A stretch of DNA of 11,410 nt from Bacteroidales bacterium 45-6 (GTDB lineage: Bacteria; Bacteroidota; Bacteroidia; Bacteroidales; Dysgonomonadaceae): NCBI GenBank assembly GCA_001897035.1, contig MKRS01000286.1, forward strand, positions 1 through 11,410, given 5' to 3'. The notes beneath the pieces were generated by a model. That model did not search any database. It was not told the DNA's origin and saw only the letters and a program-made list of their open reading frames with translations. Within the stretch, counting starts at the first letter, position 1, and each line of letters starts with the position of its first letter. Position numbers and translations under genes: made by a program. Positions 1-8,436 of this stretch are shown piece by piece.

Positions 1-1
1 A

Positions 2-454
2 GTTGCATCTTATTACTGGAATCGCTTCGATTTTGGTTCAGGACTTTTTCCTCATCATGCATGGTGGCAAATTGGTTGGATTTATGATTATCTGTTAGCC
101 GAAGCAGAGTTGCGCTCGAACAGCAGAGTCGTTTTTCCACGTGGATTTATGACACCAAAAGTGGGAACGCACAAAGCCACGGGATTTGCTTCGGGAACTG
201 TAGATGGGCAAAAAGCAAATTTAATTCTTCGTAAGGGTTTAATTACTATTGATAACCTTAATATAGACTATATTACTGCTTTGAGTGAAGATTCTCAAAC
301 TCTCTTTATTGTTTTGCTCAATGATCGGGCTAAAACAATAAAGTTCAATCTGATTGTCGACGAATCCCTGCTCGGATCGAAAAACAGAACACAGCGGAAT
401 TTTAAAGATGAAATAAATTCTTTTGGTTATCATATTATCAAATTTGATTTGTAA
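2..454 (+). CDS. C-terminal part of a large secreted-type hypothetical protein, DUF4450-like (5' end outside window)
   Basis: The reading frame is open from base 2, well before the first ATG at 110, and stops with TAA at 452-454, so this is the last ~150 residues of a gene that begins left of the window. The start of the visible part is rich in aromatics (a Leu-Phe-Pro-His-His-Ala-Trp-Trp-Gln-Ile-Gly-Trp stretch at bases ~56-91), followed by Tyr-Asp-Tyr-Leu and a Phe-Pro-Arg-Gly-Phe segment. It ends in an apparent beta-rich domain. This resembles, from memory, the C-terminus of the large DUF4450 proteins found in Bacteroidetes glycan-utilisation loci; their biochemical role is not something I can state. 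It lies 12 bp upstream of the esterase gene on the same strand, so it is probably the preceding operon member. Family assignment is moderate at best; that it is a real coding region is much surer. Confidence 0.6.
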   Translation, partial: VASYYWNRFDFGSGLFPHHAWWQIGWIYDYLLAEAELRSNSRVVFPRGFMTPKVGTHKATGFASGTVDGQKANLILRKGLITIDNLNIDYITALSEDSQTLFIVLLNDRAKTIKFNLIVDESLLGSKNRTQRNFKDEINSFGYHIIKFDL

Positions 455-466
455 AAGGAAATACAC

Positions 467-1906
467 ATGAAAAAAACAACCTTATTATTTTGTTTAGCCG
501 CATTGCCGTTGTTGATGCAAGCTAAAATTACATTGCCAAATATATTGGGCGATAATATGATTTTACAACAACAATCCGACGTGAAAATGTGGGGCCAAGC
601 GAGTATAAATAGAAAAGTGAAAGTTTCTCCTTCATGGACTAAGGAAACGTATTCAACAAAGAGTGATTCGGCAGGAAAATGGTTAATTAATATCGCAACT
701 CCTGTTGCAGGAGGATCATACAGCATAAAGATTACTGATGGAGAAGAATTGATATTAAAAAATATTTTGATTGGTGAAGTCTGGTTTTGTTCCGGTCAAT
801 CCAATATGGAAATGCCCATGAAAGGATTTGAATTTGAACCGATATCAGGATCGAGTGAAGTAATTGCAAGTGCGAATGAGTCAATACCTCTCAGGATATT
901 CTCCACCGATTTTGATGAAAATGGTTGGTCCCGGCAATACAGTAAAAAACCTCAGGAAGATTGTAAAGGGCAATGGCTTTTGAATAATCCCAAAAATGTT
1001 GCTTCGGTTAGTGCTACTGCATATTATTTCGCGAAACACCTTCAAAAGACGCTAAATATTCCTATTGGAATTGTTGTGTCATCGTGGGGTGGATCAACAG
1101 TAGAATCCTGGCTGAGTGAGGAAGTAGCTAAATCTTTCAATCTGAACCTTTCTCATCTTCACGACGATAAAGAAATTTCCAAACCCATTCAACAACAACC
1201 TTGCGTACTTTTCAACTCAAAAGTAGCACCTTTGACAAATTTCAAAATTAAAGGAATGCTTTGGTATCAGGGTGAAAGCAATAGACATAATGTTGAAGAT
1301 TACTCCAAAATGCTACCCGCGCTTGTGAAAGATTATCGTAATCGGTGGGGAGTGGATTTCTCTTTTTATTCTGTTGAAATTGCACCCTATGCTTATGACA
1401 ATGCTGAGGGCTTGTCCGCGGCATATTTTCGCGAAATGCAACAAAAGCTTATAAAAGTGATACCTAATTCCGGGATGGTATCAACTATAGATATTGGGAG
1501 TCGTGATTTTATCCACCCTGCTGATAAAGAAGATGTAGGTAAGCGACTTGCATATTGGGTTCTTGCCAAGGATTATGGGATAAGTAATATCGGATATCAA
1601 ACACTTATATATAAATCAATGGAAATGAAAGATGGCAAAGCTTATATTGAGTTTGAAAATATTAATGGTAAAGTGTACCCGTATCCTATTAATCAGGCTC
1701 TTGAATCTTTTGAAATCGCGGGCGAGGATAAAACTTTCTACCCTGCCCAAGCAATAATTGATTTAAAAAACAAGCAACTTACTGTCTGGAGTGACAAGTT
1801 AACGAAGCCGGTGGCTGTCCGTTATGCTTTTCACAATTATTCAAAAGCTTCCCTATTCGATCGTTACGGATTGCCCGTAGCTCCATTTAGAACTGATAAC
1901 TGGTAA
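467..1906 (+). CDS. Secreted sialate O-acetylesterase-like carbohydrate esterase (SGNH-type, SASA/DUF303 family)
   Basis: This is probably an esterase that removes O-acetyl groups from sugars of a glycan in the periplasm. Residues 1-19 form a signal peptide (basic start, hydrophobic core, ending Met-Gln-Ala). A beta-sandwich-like region covers roughly residues 20-105. The SGNH hydrolase core follows: the block Gly-Gln-Ser-Asn carries the nucleophile Ser112, a Trp-Gly-Gly block lies at 207-209, Trp-Tyr-Gln-Gly-Glu-Ser-Asn at 266-272, and Asp347-x-x-His350-Pro supplies the expected Asp/His pair. The 479-residue length fits full-length family members. AAGGA at 455-459, seven bases before the ATG, supports this start and is the clearest ribosome site in the operon. 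The family name is historical: members in plant-polysaccharide loci act on acetylated glycans such as xylan or xyloglucan rather than sialic acid, and no sialic-acid gene is seen nearby. The substrate is therefore unresolved. Confidence 0.9.
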   Translation: MKKTTLLFCLAALPLLMQAKITLPNILGDNMILQQQSDVKMWGQASINRKVKVSPSWTKETYSTKSDSAGKWLINIATPVAGGSYSIKITDGEELILKNILIGEVWFCSGQSNMEMPMKGFEFEPISGSSEVIASANESIPLRIFSTDFDENGWSRQYSKKPQEDCKGQWLLNNPKNVASVSATAYYFAKHLQKTLNIPIGIVVSSWGGSTVESWLSEEVAKSFNLNLSHLHDDKEISKPIQQQPCVLFNSKVAPLTNFKIKGMLWYQGESNRHNVEDYSKMLPALVKDYRNRWGVDFSFYSVEIAPYAYDNAEGLSAAYFREMQQKLIKVIPNSGMVSTIDIGSRDFIHPADKEDVGKRLAYWVLAKDYGISNIGYQTLIYKSMEMKDGKAYIEFENINGKVYPYPINQALESFEIAGEDKTFYPAQAIIDLKNKQLTVWSDKLTKPVAVRYAFHNYSKASLFDRYGLPVAPFRTDNW

Positions 1907-1915
1907 AATATAGAT

Positions 1916-4135
1916 ATGAAACAGACTCGAATTTTAGCTGCACTTTTAATCTCTTCTTTTTGTATTCACGTAGCAGCACAACAGAGAAATATTGATCAAA
2001 AAATAGATTCAATTCTCCGTCTTATGACGGTGGATGAAAAAATTGGTCAATTAAATCTGTATGCGGGAAGGATGAATCCGACAGGCCCCATTACCATGCG
2101 GGAAAATGACGAAGATGAGATACGGAGAGGACATGTAGGCATGGTGTTTAATATTGTAGGAGCAAAGCGAACTCGTGAAATACAGCGTATCGCTGTAGAA
2201 GAATCGCGGTTGAAAATACCTCTTTTGATAGGTTTTGACGTTGTACACGGCTACCGGACTATTTTTCCTATACCGCTTGGCGAATCAGCTAGTTGGGATT
2301 TAGATTTGATGAAACGTACAGCGAAAGCTTCGGCAGACGAAGCTTCCGCCATGGGCATTCATTGGACGTTTGCACCCATGGTAGATGTTTGTCATGATGC
2401 CAGATGGGGGCGCATTATGGAAGGTGGAGGCGAAGACCCTTATTTAGTATCCCTTATTACCAAAGCCAAAGTTGAAGGCTATCAAGGTGCCGATTTGAAA
2501 GAAATGGGTTCAGTAATGGCATGTGCCAAACATTTTGCTGCTTACGGAGCTACAATTGATGGTCGTGACTATAATACTGCAGATATAAGCGATGCTACTT
2601 TACGTAATATCTATTTGCCACCATTTAAAGCTGCCGTTGAAAGTGGTGTAAGTACGCTGATGGCTGGTTATCATGAGTTAAATGGTATTCCTACTTCTGC
2701 TTCCTCTTATTTGATGACTGATATTTTGCGAAACGAATGGAAATTTGATGGTTTTGTTGTCTCGGATTGGGGTTCCATACGAGAAACAGCTACGCACGGA
2801 TATGCAAAAGACAGAAAAGATGCAGCGATGAAATCTTTCAATGCAGGACTTGATGTGGATATGGAATCGTCTGCTTATATCAGTCATTTGAAGGAATTGA
2901 CTTCAGAAGGACGAGTAAGTTTAGAAAATATAGAGAACTCTGTTAGAAAGGTCTTGAGAATGAAATATCTCACAGGGGTCATGGATAATCCTTATCGTTA
3001 TTGCAATCAGCAACGGGAAGATACTATTATTTTAAAAAAGGAATACCTTAAATTGGCTCGCGAAGCAGCTTGTAAGTCCATGGTATTATTAAAAAACAAG
3101 AATCAGGTACTGCCTTTGTCCGAAAACTTGAAATCAATTGCGGTCATCGGGCCTTTAGCCGACTCAAAAAAAGATATGTCAGGGAGCTGGTCGAAAAGTT
3201 GCGATTCTAAAGATATGATAACTCTTTTGGAGGCCTTAACGACACAAATTGGAAGCACAACAAAAATAAAATACGAAAAAGGATGTGATGTACAAGGAGA
3301 TGATCGTTCCGGATTTGCAGCCGCAATAAAAGTCGCATCAAAAAGCGATGTTATTCTGGTTGCAATGGGAGAATCTAAAGAACTGAGTGGCGAAGCGTCT
3401 TCAAGGAGCGACATTTCTTTGCCCGGCATTCAGAAAGAGTTGCTGAAAGAACTCAAAAAACTCAACAGACCAATTGTTCTGATTTTATTTAACGGACGTC
3501 CTCTATCTATTCCATGGGAAGCAGATAATGTGGATGCAATATTGGAAGCCTGGTTTCCTGGTAATGAGGCTGGTAATGCATTAGCAGATGTTTTATTCGG
3601 GAGGTTTAATCCTCAAGGAAAACTTACGGTCTCATTCCCACGTTCGGTGGGACAAGTGCCGATTTTCTATAATCATAAAAACACAGGACGTCCAGAAGGA
3701 GGAGGTGAAAAATTCTTCGTTACACGTTATATTGATAATTCCAACCAGCCATTATTTCCCTTTGGTTATGGCTTGTCTTATACCACGTTTGAGTATTCAG
3801 AAATAAAATTAGAAGCGCCCCAATTAACTTATGACGGAATCCTGCATGCAACTGTGAAGGTAAAGAATACGGGTAAGTATAAAGGTGTAGAAACAATTCA
3901 ACTTTATATCAGAGATTTGGTTGCTTCCAGCACACGTCCCGTAAAAGAATTAAAACATTTCCAAAAAGTGGAATTGACACCGGGAGAAGAAAAAGAAGTG
4001 AAATTCGAGATAAAAGAGGAAGACCTTCGTTTTTGGAACAATAATAAGCAATATTTCTCGGAACCAGGTAAATTTCAGTTATTTATAGGCTCAGATTCTG
4101 AGAGCGTAAAGAAAGCCGAGTTCGAATTATTGTAA
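1916..4135 (+). CDS. Secreted glycoside hydrolase family 3, BglX-type beta-glucosidase
   Basis: A retaining exo-acting GH3 enzyme expected to cleave terminal beta-linked glucose (or a similar sugar such as xylose) from oligosaccharides in the periplasm. The signal peptide covers residues 1-21 (ending Val-Ala-Ala). The TIM-barrel domain spans about 25-350 and carries the BglX-like Gly-Phe-Asp-Val-Val-His-Gly-Tyr-Arg-Thr segment, the Lys-His pair before Phe-Ala-Ala-Tyr-Gly, and the nucleophile Asp284 in Val-Val-Ser-Asp-Trp-Gly. The alpha/beta sandwich domain (about 375-600) carries the acid/base candidate Glu493 in Ser-Gly-Glu-Ala-Ser-Ser-Arg. A fibronectin-III-like domain occupies about 645-730. 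The 739-residue length is normal for BglX-type proteins, and all domains are present. It starts 9 bp after the esterase stop, so the two are surely cotranscribed. Fine specificity (glucosidase versus xylosidase) cannot be fixed from motifs alone. Confidence 0.93.
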   Translation: MKQTRILAALLISSFCIHVAAQQRNIDQKIDSILRLMTVDEKIGQLNLYAGRMNPTGPITMRENDEDEIRRGHVGMVFNIVGAKRTREIQRIAVEESRLKIPLLIGFDVVHGYRTIFPIPLGESASWDLDLMKRTAKASADEASAMGIHWTFAPMVDVCHDARWGRIMEGGGEDPYLVSLITKAKVEGYQGADLKEMGSVMACAKHFAAYGATIDGRDYNTADISDATLRNIYLPPFKAAVESGVSTLMAGYHELNGIPTSASSYLMTDILRNEWKFDGFVVSDWGSIRETATHGYAKDRKDAAMKSFNAGLDVDMESSAYISHLKELTSEGRVSLENIENSVRKVLRMKYLTGVMDNPYRYCNQQREDTIILKKEYLKLAREAACKSMVLLKNKNQVLPLSENLKSIAVIGPLADSKKDMSGSWSKSCDSKDMITLLEALTTQIGSTTKIKYEKGCDVQGDDRSGFAAAIKVASKSDVILVAMGESKELSGEASSRSDISLPGIQKELLKELKKLNRPIVLILFNGRPLSIPWEADNVDAILEAWFPGNEAGNALADVLFGRFNPQGKLTVSFPRSVGQVPIFYNHKNTGRPEGGGEKFFVTRYIDNSNQPLFPFGYGLSYTTFEYSEIKLEAPQLTYDGILHATVKVKNTGKYKGVETIQLYIRDLVASSTRPVKELKHFQKVELTPGEEKEVKFEIKEEDLRFWNNNKQYFSEPGKFQLFIGSDSESVKKAEFELL

Positions 4136-4166
4136 TATTAATACTTTTTTAAAATAAGAAAAATAT

Positions 4167-6359
4167 ATGAAGTATTTTCGAATTATGTTCTTGCTGCTTG
4201 CGTTAAGTTGTGCAGGGGTGCCGGCTATTTGCAGTAAAAAGGCAACTAACTATGCGCAATATGTCAATCCATTTATTGGAAATGCCGATAATGGACATAC
4301 CTTTCCGGGGGCTTGTGTTCCTTTTGGATTGATACAAGTGAGCCCTGAAAGTGGCAATGGTTCATGGCGTTATTGCTCTGGTTTTAATTACGATGACGAT
4401 CAAATAATTGGTTTTTCGCAGACCCATCTAAATGGGACTGGTGTCCCTGATTTAGGAGATATTCGCATATTGCCATTTAACGATAAACTTCCCGATGAAA
4501 CATTTTCCTGCCGATATAACCGGAAAACCCAGATTGCAAAACCGGGTTATTATTTTGTAAATCTTTCGGATTTGAATATCGATGTGGAACTAACTGCAAC
4601 CGGACATACCGCATTTCATAAATATACCTACAATCAATCTGGTGAAGCCTATATGTTGATTGATTTGCAAAATGGATTGGTGAATTCGAAGAAAGATTTG
4701 CAGTACAGAATGACAGATGCTAAGGTAGAAATGCCGGATAATAAGACAATCGTTGGTTATAATCGCTCCAGAGGCTGGGTAAACCGTAATGTCTTTTATG
4801 TAATTAAATTTGATACTCCATATAAAGTCAAAAAGACGATAACTCCATTAGAAGGAGAAAAAGCAAAACGTTTCGTATTAGAGTTTGAGTTGGACAGAAC
4901 AAAATCGGTGCAAGCAAAAGTAGCTATTTCAACTGTCAGCATTGAAGGTGCTATGAAATCTTTGGAAAAAGAAAATCCGAATTGGGATTTTGACTCGGTG
5001 AGGTCTGCTGCTAATAGGAATTGGAATGATTTATTGTCCAGCGTTGATATTAATGGGACTAATGACCAAAAGATAAATTTTTATACATCTATGTACCATT
5101 TGTTTATGCAACCCAATAATATAGCTGATGTAGATGGGAAATATCGTGGTGCGAACGATAGTGTGTTCACGTCTGTAACCGGAAATTATTATTCAACATT
5201 TTCTCTCTGGGACACTTACCGGGCAGCTCATCCTTTATACACTCTTATTGCTCCCAATAAAGTAGATGATTTTGTAAACAGCATGCTTGCTCATGCCGAC
5301 ATTCAGGGATTTCTTCCAATATGGACACTTTGGGGGAAAGAAAACTATTGCATGATAGGAAATCATGCGGTGCCTGTTGTGGTAGATGCTTATTTAAAAG
5401 GACTTATCTCTGTGGATGGCGAGAAATTATTTACAGCGATTAAAACCTCCCTGACAACAAATCATCAAAAATCTGACTGGGATGTGTATGACAAGTTTGG
5501 ATATTATCCATTCGATATTATCAAAAATGAATCTGTTTCCAGAACTCTGGAAAGCGTTTATGATGATTATTGTGCGGGACTTATGGCTCAAAAACTGGGC
5601 AAAAAAGAAGATTACGATTTCTTTATGAAACGGGCTGGATATTATAGGAATTTATTTGATAATCAATCTGGTATGATGCGAGGAAAAGACTCAAAAGGCA
5701 ATTGGCGCACCCCATTCAATTCATTCTCACTCTCTCACGACAGTTCTCACGGTGGAGATTATACCGAAGGCAACGCATGGCAATATACTTTTCATGTGCA
5801 GCACGATATTGAAGGTTTAATAAATCTAACGGGTGGTAAAACTTATTTTAAAAATAAATTAGATTCCTTGTTTTATTTACAATCATCAGAAACCAAAAAA
5901 GTACTTGATGTGACCGGATTAATCGGACAATACGCCCACGGCAACGAACCGAGTCATCATGTTGCATATCTGTATAATTATGTTCGAGAATCGTATAAAA
6001 CACAGGGGTTGATAAGGCAAATTTTTGATCGTTTCTATTTGCCTACCACAAACGGTTTGTGTGGGAATGATGACTGTGGCCAAATGTCGGCCTGGTATAT
6101 TTTTTCTGCTATGGGTTTTTATCCGGTAAATCCGGTAGGAGGAGAGTATATTTTGGGTGCCCCTCAGGTTCGTAAAGCAGCTATAAAACTCCCAAACAAT
6201 AAAGTGTTTATAATGACGGCAAAGAACCTGAATAAAAAAAATAAATACGTGAAGTCAGTTACATTTAACGGTAAAAAAATAAATAATATCAGAATACATC
6301 ATTCTGATATTATGAATGGAGGAAATCTTGTTTTCGAAATGACGTACCAAGCTAATTAA
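4167..6359 (+). CDS. Secreted glycoside hydrolase family 92, calcium-dependent exo-alpha-mannosidase
   Basis: GH92 enzymes are inverting, calcium-dependent exo-alpha-mannosidases. The diagnostic N-terminal segment is present after the signal peptide: Val-Asn-Pro-Phe-Ile-Gly, then Gly-His-Thr-Phe-Pro-Gly-Ala and Pro-Phe-Gly-Leu-Ile-Gln. The (alpha/alpha)6 domain shows Ser-Leu-Trp-Asp-Thr-Tyr-Arg-Ala, then Tyr-Thr-Glu-Gly-Asn-Ala-Trp-Gln with Glu534 as the expected catalytic acid (the characterised BT3990 uses Glu533 in the same motif). Gly-Asn-Glu-Pro-Ser-His-His follows, and then Gly-Asn-Asp-Asp-Cys-Gly-Gln-Met-Ser with Asp635/Asp636, the region that supplies the general base in the family. 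The 730-residue length is complete. The leader (residues 1 to about 21-24) contains a cysteine after Ala-Leu-Ser, but the lipobox is poor, so signal peptidase I processing is more likely than lipidation. It sits 31 bp after GH3. Linkage preference (alpha-1,2/1,3/1,6 and so on) is not predictable here. A perfect 13-bp inverted repeat lies inside its 3' end. Confidence 0.95.
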   Translation: MKYFRIMFLLLALSCAGVPAICSKKATNYAQYVNPFIGNADNGHTFPGACVPFGLIQVSPESGNGSWRYCSGFNYDDDQIIGFSQTHLNGTGVPDLGDIRILPFNDKLPDETFSCRYNRKTQIAKPGYYFVNLSDLNIDVELTATGHTAFHKYTYNQSGEAYMLIDLQNGLVNSKKDLQYRMTDAKVEMPDNKTIVGYNRSRGWVNRNVFYVIKFDTPYKVKKTITPLEGEKAKRFVLEFELDRTKSVQAKVAISTVSIEGAMKSLEKENPNWDFDSVRSAANRNWNDLLSSVDINGTNDQKINFYTSMYHLFMQPNNIADVDGKYRGANDSVFTSVTGNYYSTFSLWDTYRAAHPLYTLIAPNKVDDFVNSMLAHADIQGFLPIWTLWGKENYCMIGNHAVPVVVDAYLKGLISVDGEKLFTAIKTSLTTNHQKSDWDVYDKFGYYPFDIIKNESVSRTLESVYDDYCAGLMAQKLGKKEDYDFFMKRAGYYRNLFDNQSGMMRGKDSKGNWRTPFNSFSLSHDSSHGGDYTEGNAWQYTFHVQHDIEGLINLTGGKTYFKNKLDSLFYLQSSETKKVLDVTGLIGQYAHGNEPSHHVAYLYNYVRESYKTQGLIRQIFDRFYLPTTNGLCGNDDCGQMSAWYIFSAMGFYPVNPVGGEYILGAPQVRKAAIKLPNNKVFIMTAKNLNKKNKYVKSVTFNGKKINNIRIHHSDIMNGGNLVFEMTYQAN
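6283..6313 (+). repeat. Perfect 13-bp inverted repeat (hairpin) within the 3' end of the GH92 gene
   Basis: The arms at 6283-6295 and 6301-6313 are exact reverse complements, separated by the 5-base loop ACATC. The stem is mostly A/T with three G/C pairs. There is no following T-run, and the GH92 reading frame continues through it to 6359, so it does not look like a factor-independent terminator. It could form a stable mRNA stem 46 bases before the stop codon, between the GH92 and GH97 coding regions. What is seen is the symmetry; any function is inference. Confidence 0.7.
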
Positions 6360-6380
6360 TTATTGAATTTTAAATAAAGT

Positions 6381-8372
6381 ATGAAAAAGACATTTATATT
6401 TATAGTGCTTACAATTTCCATTTTCTCAGCTAATGCACAAAAAAAATACAGTCTGACCTCTCCGGATGAAAAACTGAGAGTTGAAATTTCAATTGGAAAC
6501 AGAGTAAGTTATACTATACAATCTGAGGCCGATACAGTCATTTTTCCTTCGTTTATTTCAATGAAACTTGAGAATGAAATGTTTGGATTTAAACCAACAA
6601 TAAAGGGAACAAAAAGAACTTATGTCAATAATATAATACAGTCTCCATTTTATAAACGTGCTCAAATAACAGACAATTATAATGAACTTCGATTGATATT
6701 TAAGGAAAACTTCGAATTAGTTTTCAGGGCTTATAATGAAGGTACGGCTTACAGGTTTATCTCTACTGAGAAAAAAGATTTTTTGGTTATAGATGAAGAA
6801 GCCGAATTCAATCTCGGTTATAATAGTAATGCTTTTGTACCTTATGTTAGAAATAACGCCAGTACCTATGAAGAACAATTTTTCAACAGTTTCGAAAATG
6901 TATATTCTGATATAACTTTAAATCAATGGGATAAAGCGAGGTTGGCTTTTTCTCCGATTGTTGTAAGCAGAAATAACAGTAAAAAAATTGCAATAGCGGA
7001 ATCCGACCTTAATAATTATCCGGGAATGTTTTTATATAACCCTTATCAATCCGTAACATTAAAAGGGAGATTTGCACCTTACCCATTAAAAGAAGCTCAA
7101 AGCAAATATAACATTGTGCAAATGAAGGTTGGGGAGCGTAAAAACCATATAGCGGAATCTAATGCGAAATCAGCTTTTCCGTGGAGGATAATTATTGTGG
7201 CACAAAATGATAAAGAATTAGCCGATAATGACATGGTGTATAAATTAGCTTCATCCTCTAAAGTTAATGATGTCAGTTGGATTAAGCCGGGAAAAGTTGC
7301 ATGGGACTGGTGGAATGATTTGAACTTATCCGGAGTAGATTTTAAAACAGGTGTCAATAATGAAACATATAAGTATTATATAGATTTTGCATCTCGCAAT
7401 AAAATTGAATATGTCATTCTTGACGATGGTTGGTCGGTAAGAGGTCCTAATGATTTGTTTCAAGTTGTACCGGAAATTGATTTGAAAGATTTAATAGCTT
7501 ATGCTAAAGAAAGAAATGTTGGGCTAATTTTATGGGCTGGGTATATTAGTTTCAATAAGAACATAGAAGGTGTGTGCAAACATTACTCTGAACTGGGAAT
7601 TAAAGGTTTTAAAATAGATTTTATGGATCGAGATGATCAGCCGATGGTTGAATTTCACACCCGTGTTGCGGAAATAGCTGCTAAGTACAAACTACTTATC
7701 GATTTTCACGGAACTTATAAACCAACCGGACTAAATCGAACTTATCCGAATGTGATAAACTTTGAAGCAGTTCATGGTTTAGAACAATTAAAATTTCCAA
7801 CGACTGTTGATCAGGTAAAATACGATGTTACTATTCCATTTATTCGTCAGATTGCCGGACCGATGGATTATACCCAGGGAGCCATGAGAAACTCGACAAA
7901 AGATAATTTCAGGTCGGTATTTAGTGAACCTATGAGTCAAGGAACACGCTGTCGGCAATTGGCTACCTACGTCATATTTGAGTCTCCCCTGAATATGCTG
8001 TGCGATAGTCCTACAAGTTATGAAAAAGAACAGGAATGTACAGATTTCATTACTTCTGTACCAACTGTTTGGGATAATACTGTTGCAGTTGATGGTAAGC
8101 TCGGAGAGTATATTGTAATGGCACGTCAGAAAGCAGAGAACTGGTATCTTGGTGCAATGACAAATTGGGATGCCCGAACATTAGAAGTAGATTTATCTTT
8201 TTTACAAACAGGTAATTATGCTGCTGAGGTATTTAAAGATGGTTTGAATGCGGATAAAAAGGCAAGCGATTATAAAAAAGAAATTATTCAAATAGGCAAG
8301 GAAAGAAAGTTGAAAATAAGTATGGCTCCCGGAGGAGGTTATGTGATGAAAATATATCCAATTGGAAACTAA
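6381..8372 (+). CDS. Secreted glycoside hydrolase family 97, retaining (alpha-galactosidase-like) type
   Basis: GH97 contains SusB-type inverting alpha-glucosidases and a retaining group typified by the alpha-galactosidase BT1871; this protein has the retaining layout. The signal peptide is about residues 1-19 (ending Ala-Asn-Ala). The N-terminal beta-sandwich domain covers about 20-280, the TIM barrel about 285-570 and a C-terminal beta domain about 580-663. The nucleophile candidate is Asp413 in Lys-Ile-Asp-Phe-Met-Asp-Arg-Asp-Asp-Gln, close in position to the reported Asp415 of BT1871. The acid/base candidate is Glu462 in Asn-Phe-Glu-Ala-Val-His-Gly. The SusB base segment (His-His-Glu) is replaced by Leu-Trp-Ala-Gly. 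The Pro-Phe-Ile-Arg...Gly-Pro-Met-Asp-Tyr-Thr block typical of the family is present, and the length is normal. It follows GH92 by 21 bp. The likely job is removal of alpha-galactosyl (or beta-L-arabinopyranosyl, which has similar stereochemistry) side groups in the periplasm. Confidence 0.92.
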   Translation: MKKTFIFIVLTISIFSANAQKKYSLTSPDEKLRVEISIGNRVSYTIQSEADTVIFPSFISMKLENEMFGFKPTIKGTKRTYVNNIIQSPFYKRAQITDNYNELRLIFKENFELVFRAYNEGTAYRFISTEKKDFLVIDEEAEFNLGYNSNAFVPYVRNNASTYEEQFFNSFENVYSDITLNQWDKARLAFSPIVVSRNNSKKIAIAESDLNNYPGMFLYNPYQSVTLKGRFAPYPLKEAQSKYNIVQMKVGERKNHIAESNAKSAFPWRIIIVAQNDKELADNDMVYKLASSSKVNDVSWIKPGKVAWDWWNDLNLSGVDFKTGVNNETYKYYIDFASRNKIEYVILDDGWSVRGPNDLFQVVPEIDLKDLIAYAKERNVGLILWAGYISFNKNIEGVCKHYSELGIKGFKIDFMDRDDQPMVEFHTRVAEIAAKYKLLIDFHGTYKPTGLNRTYPNVINFEAVHGLEQLKFPTTVDQVKYDVTIPFIRQIAGPMDYTQGAMRNSTKDNFRSVFSEPMSQGTRCRQLATYVIFESPLNMLCDSPTSYEKEQECTDFITSVPTVWDNTVAVDGKLGEYIVMARQKAENWYLGAMTNWDARTLEVDLSFLQTGNYAAEVFKDGLNADKKASDYKKEIIQIGKERKLKISMAPGGGYVMKIYPIGN

Positions 8373-8436
8373 ATCTTTAACTTAAATTTCATTACATAAT
8401 AATTAATCAAAAATAAATAACCGACAGTAAAACAGT

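Noticed and set aside
467..1906. Literal reading of the esterase as a sialic-acid catabolism enzyme.
   Set aside because: No sialidase, lyase or epimerase gene is in view, and the neighbours are neutral-sugar glycosidases. The family name is broader than its activity.
4203..4220. A lipoprotein signal at Cys14-15 of the GH92 leader.
   Set aside because: Ala-Leu-Ser-Cys does not have Leu/Val/Ile at -3, and a normal signal-peptidase I site (Val-Pro-Ala) follows closely.
7097..7357. Minus-strand open frames inside the enzyme genes, such as this one and those at 3103-3429 and 9266-9529.
   Set aside because: They lie opposite long genes with clear family motifs, have no recognisable domains and are best explained as chance frames.
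8359..8390. A possible Bacteroidetes-type promoter in the 64-bp gap before the clan GH-A gene: TAAATTTC at 8383-8390 resembles TAnnTTTG, with TTGG upstream at 8362-8365.
   Set aside because: The last base of the -7 element differs, the -33 element is poor, and the spacing is about 17 rather than 19-21. In AT-rich DNA such matches are common.
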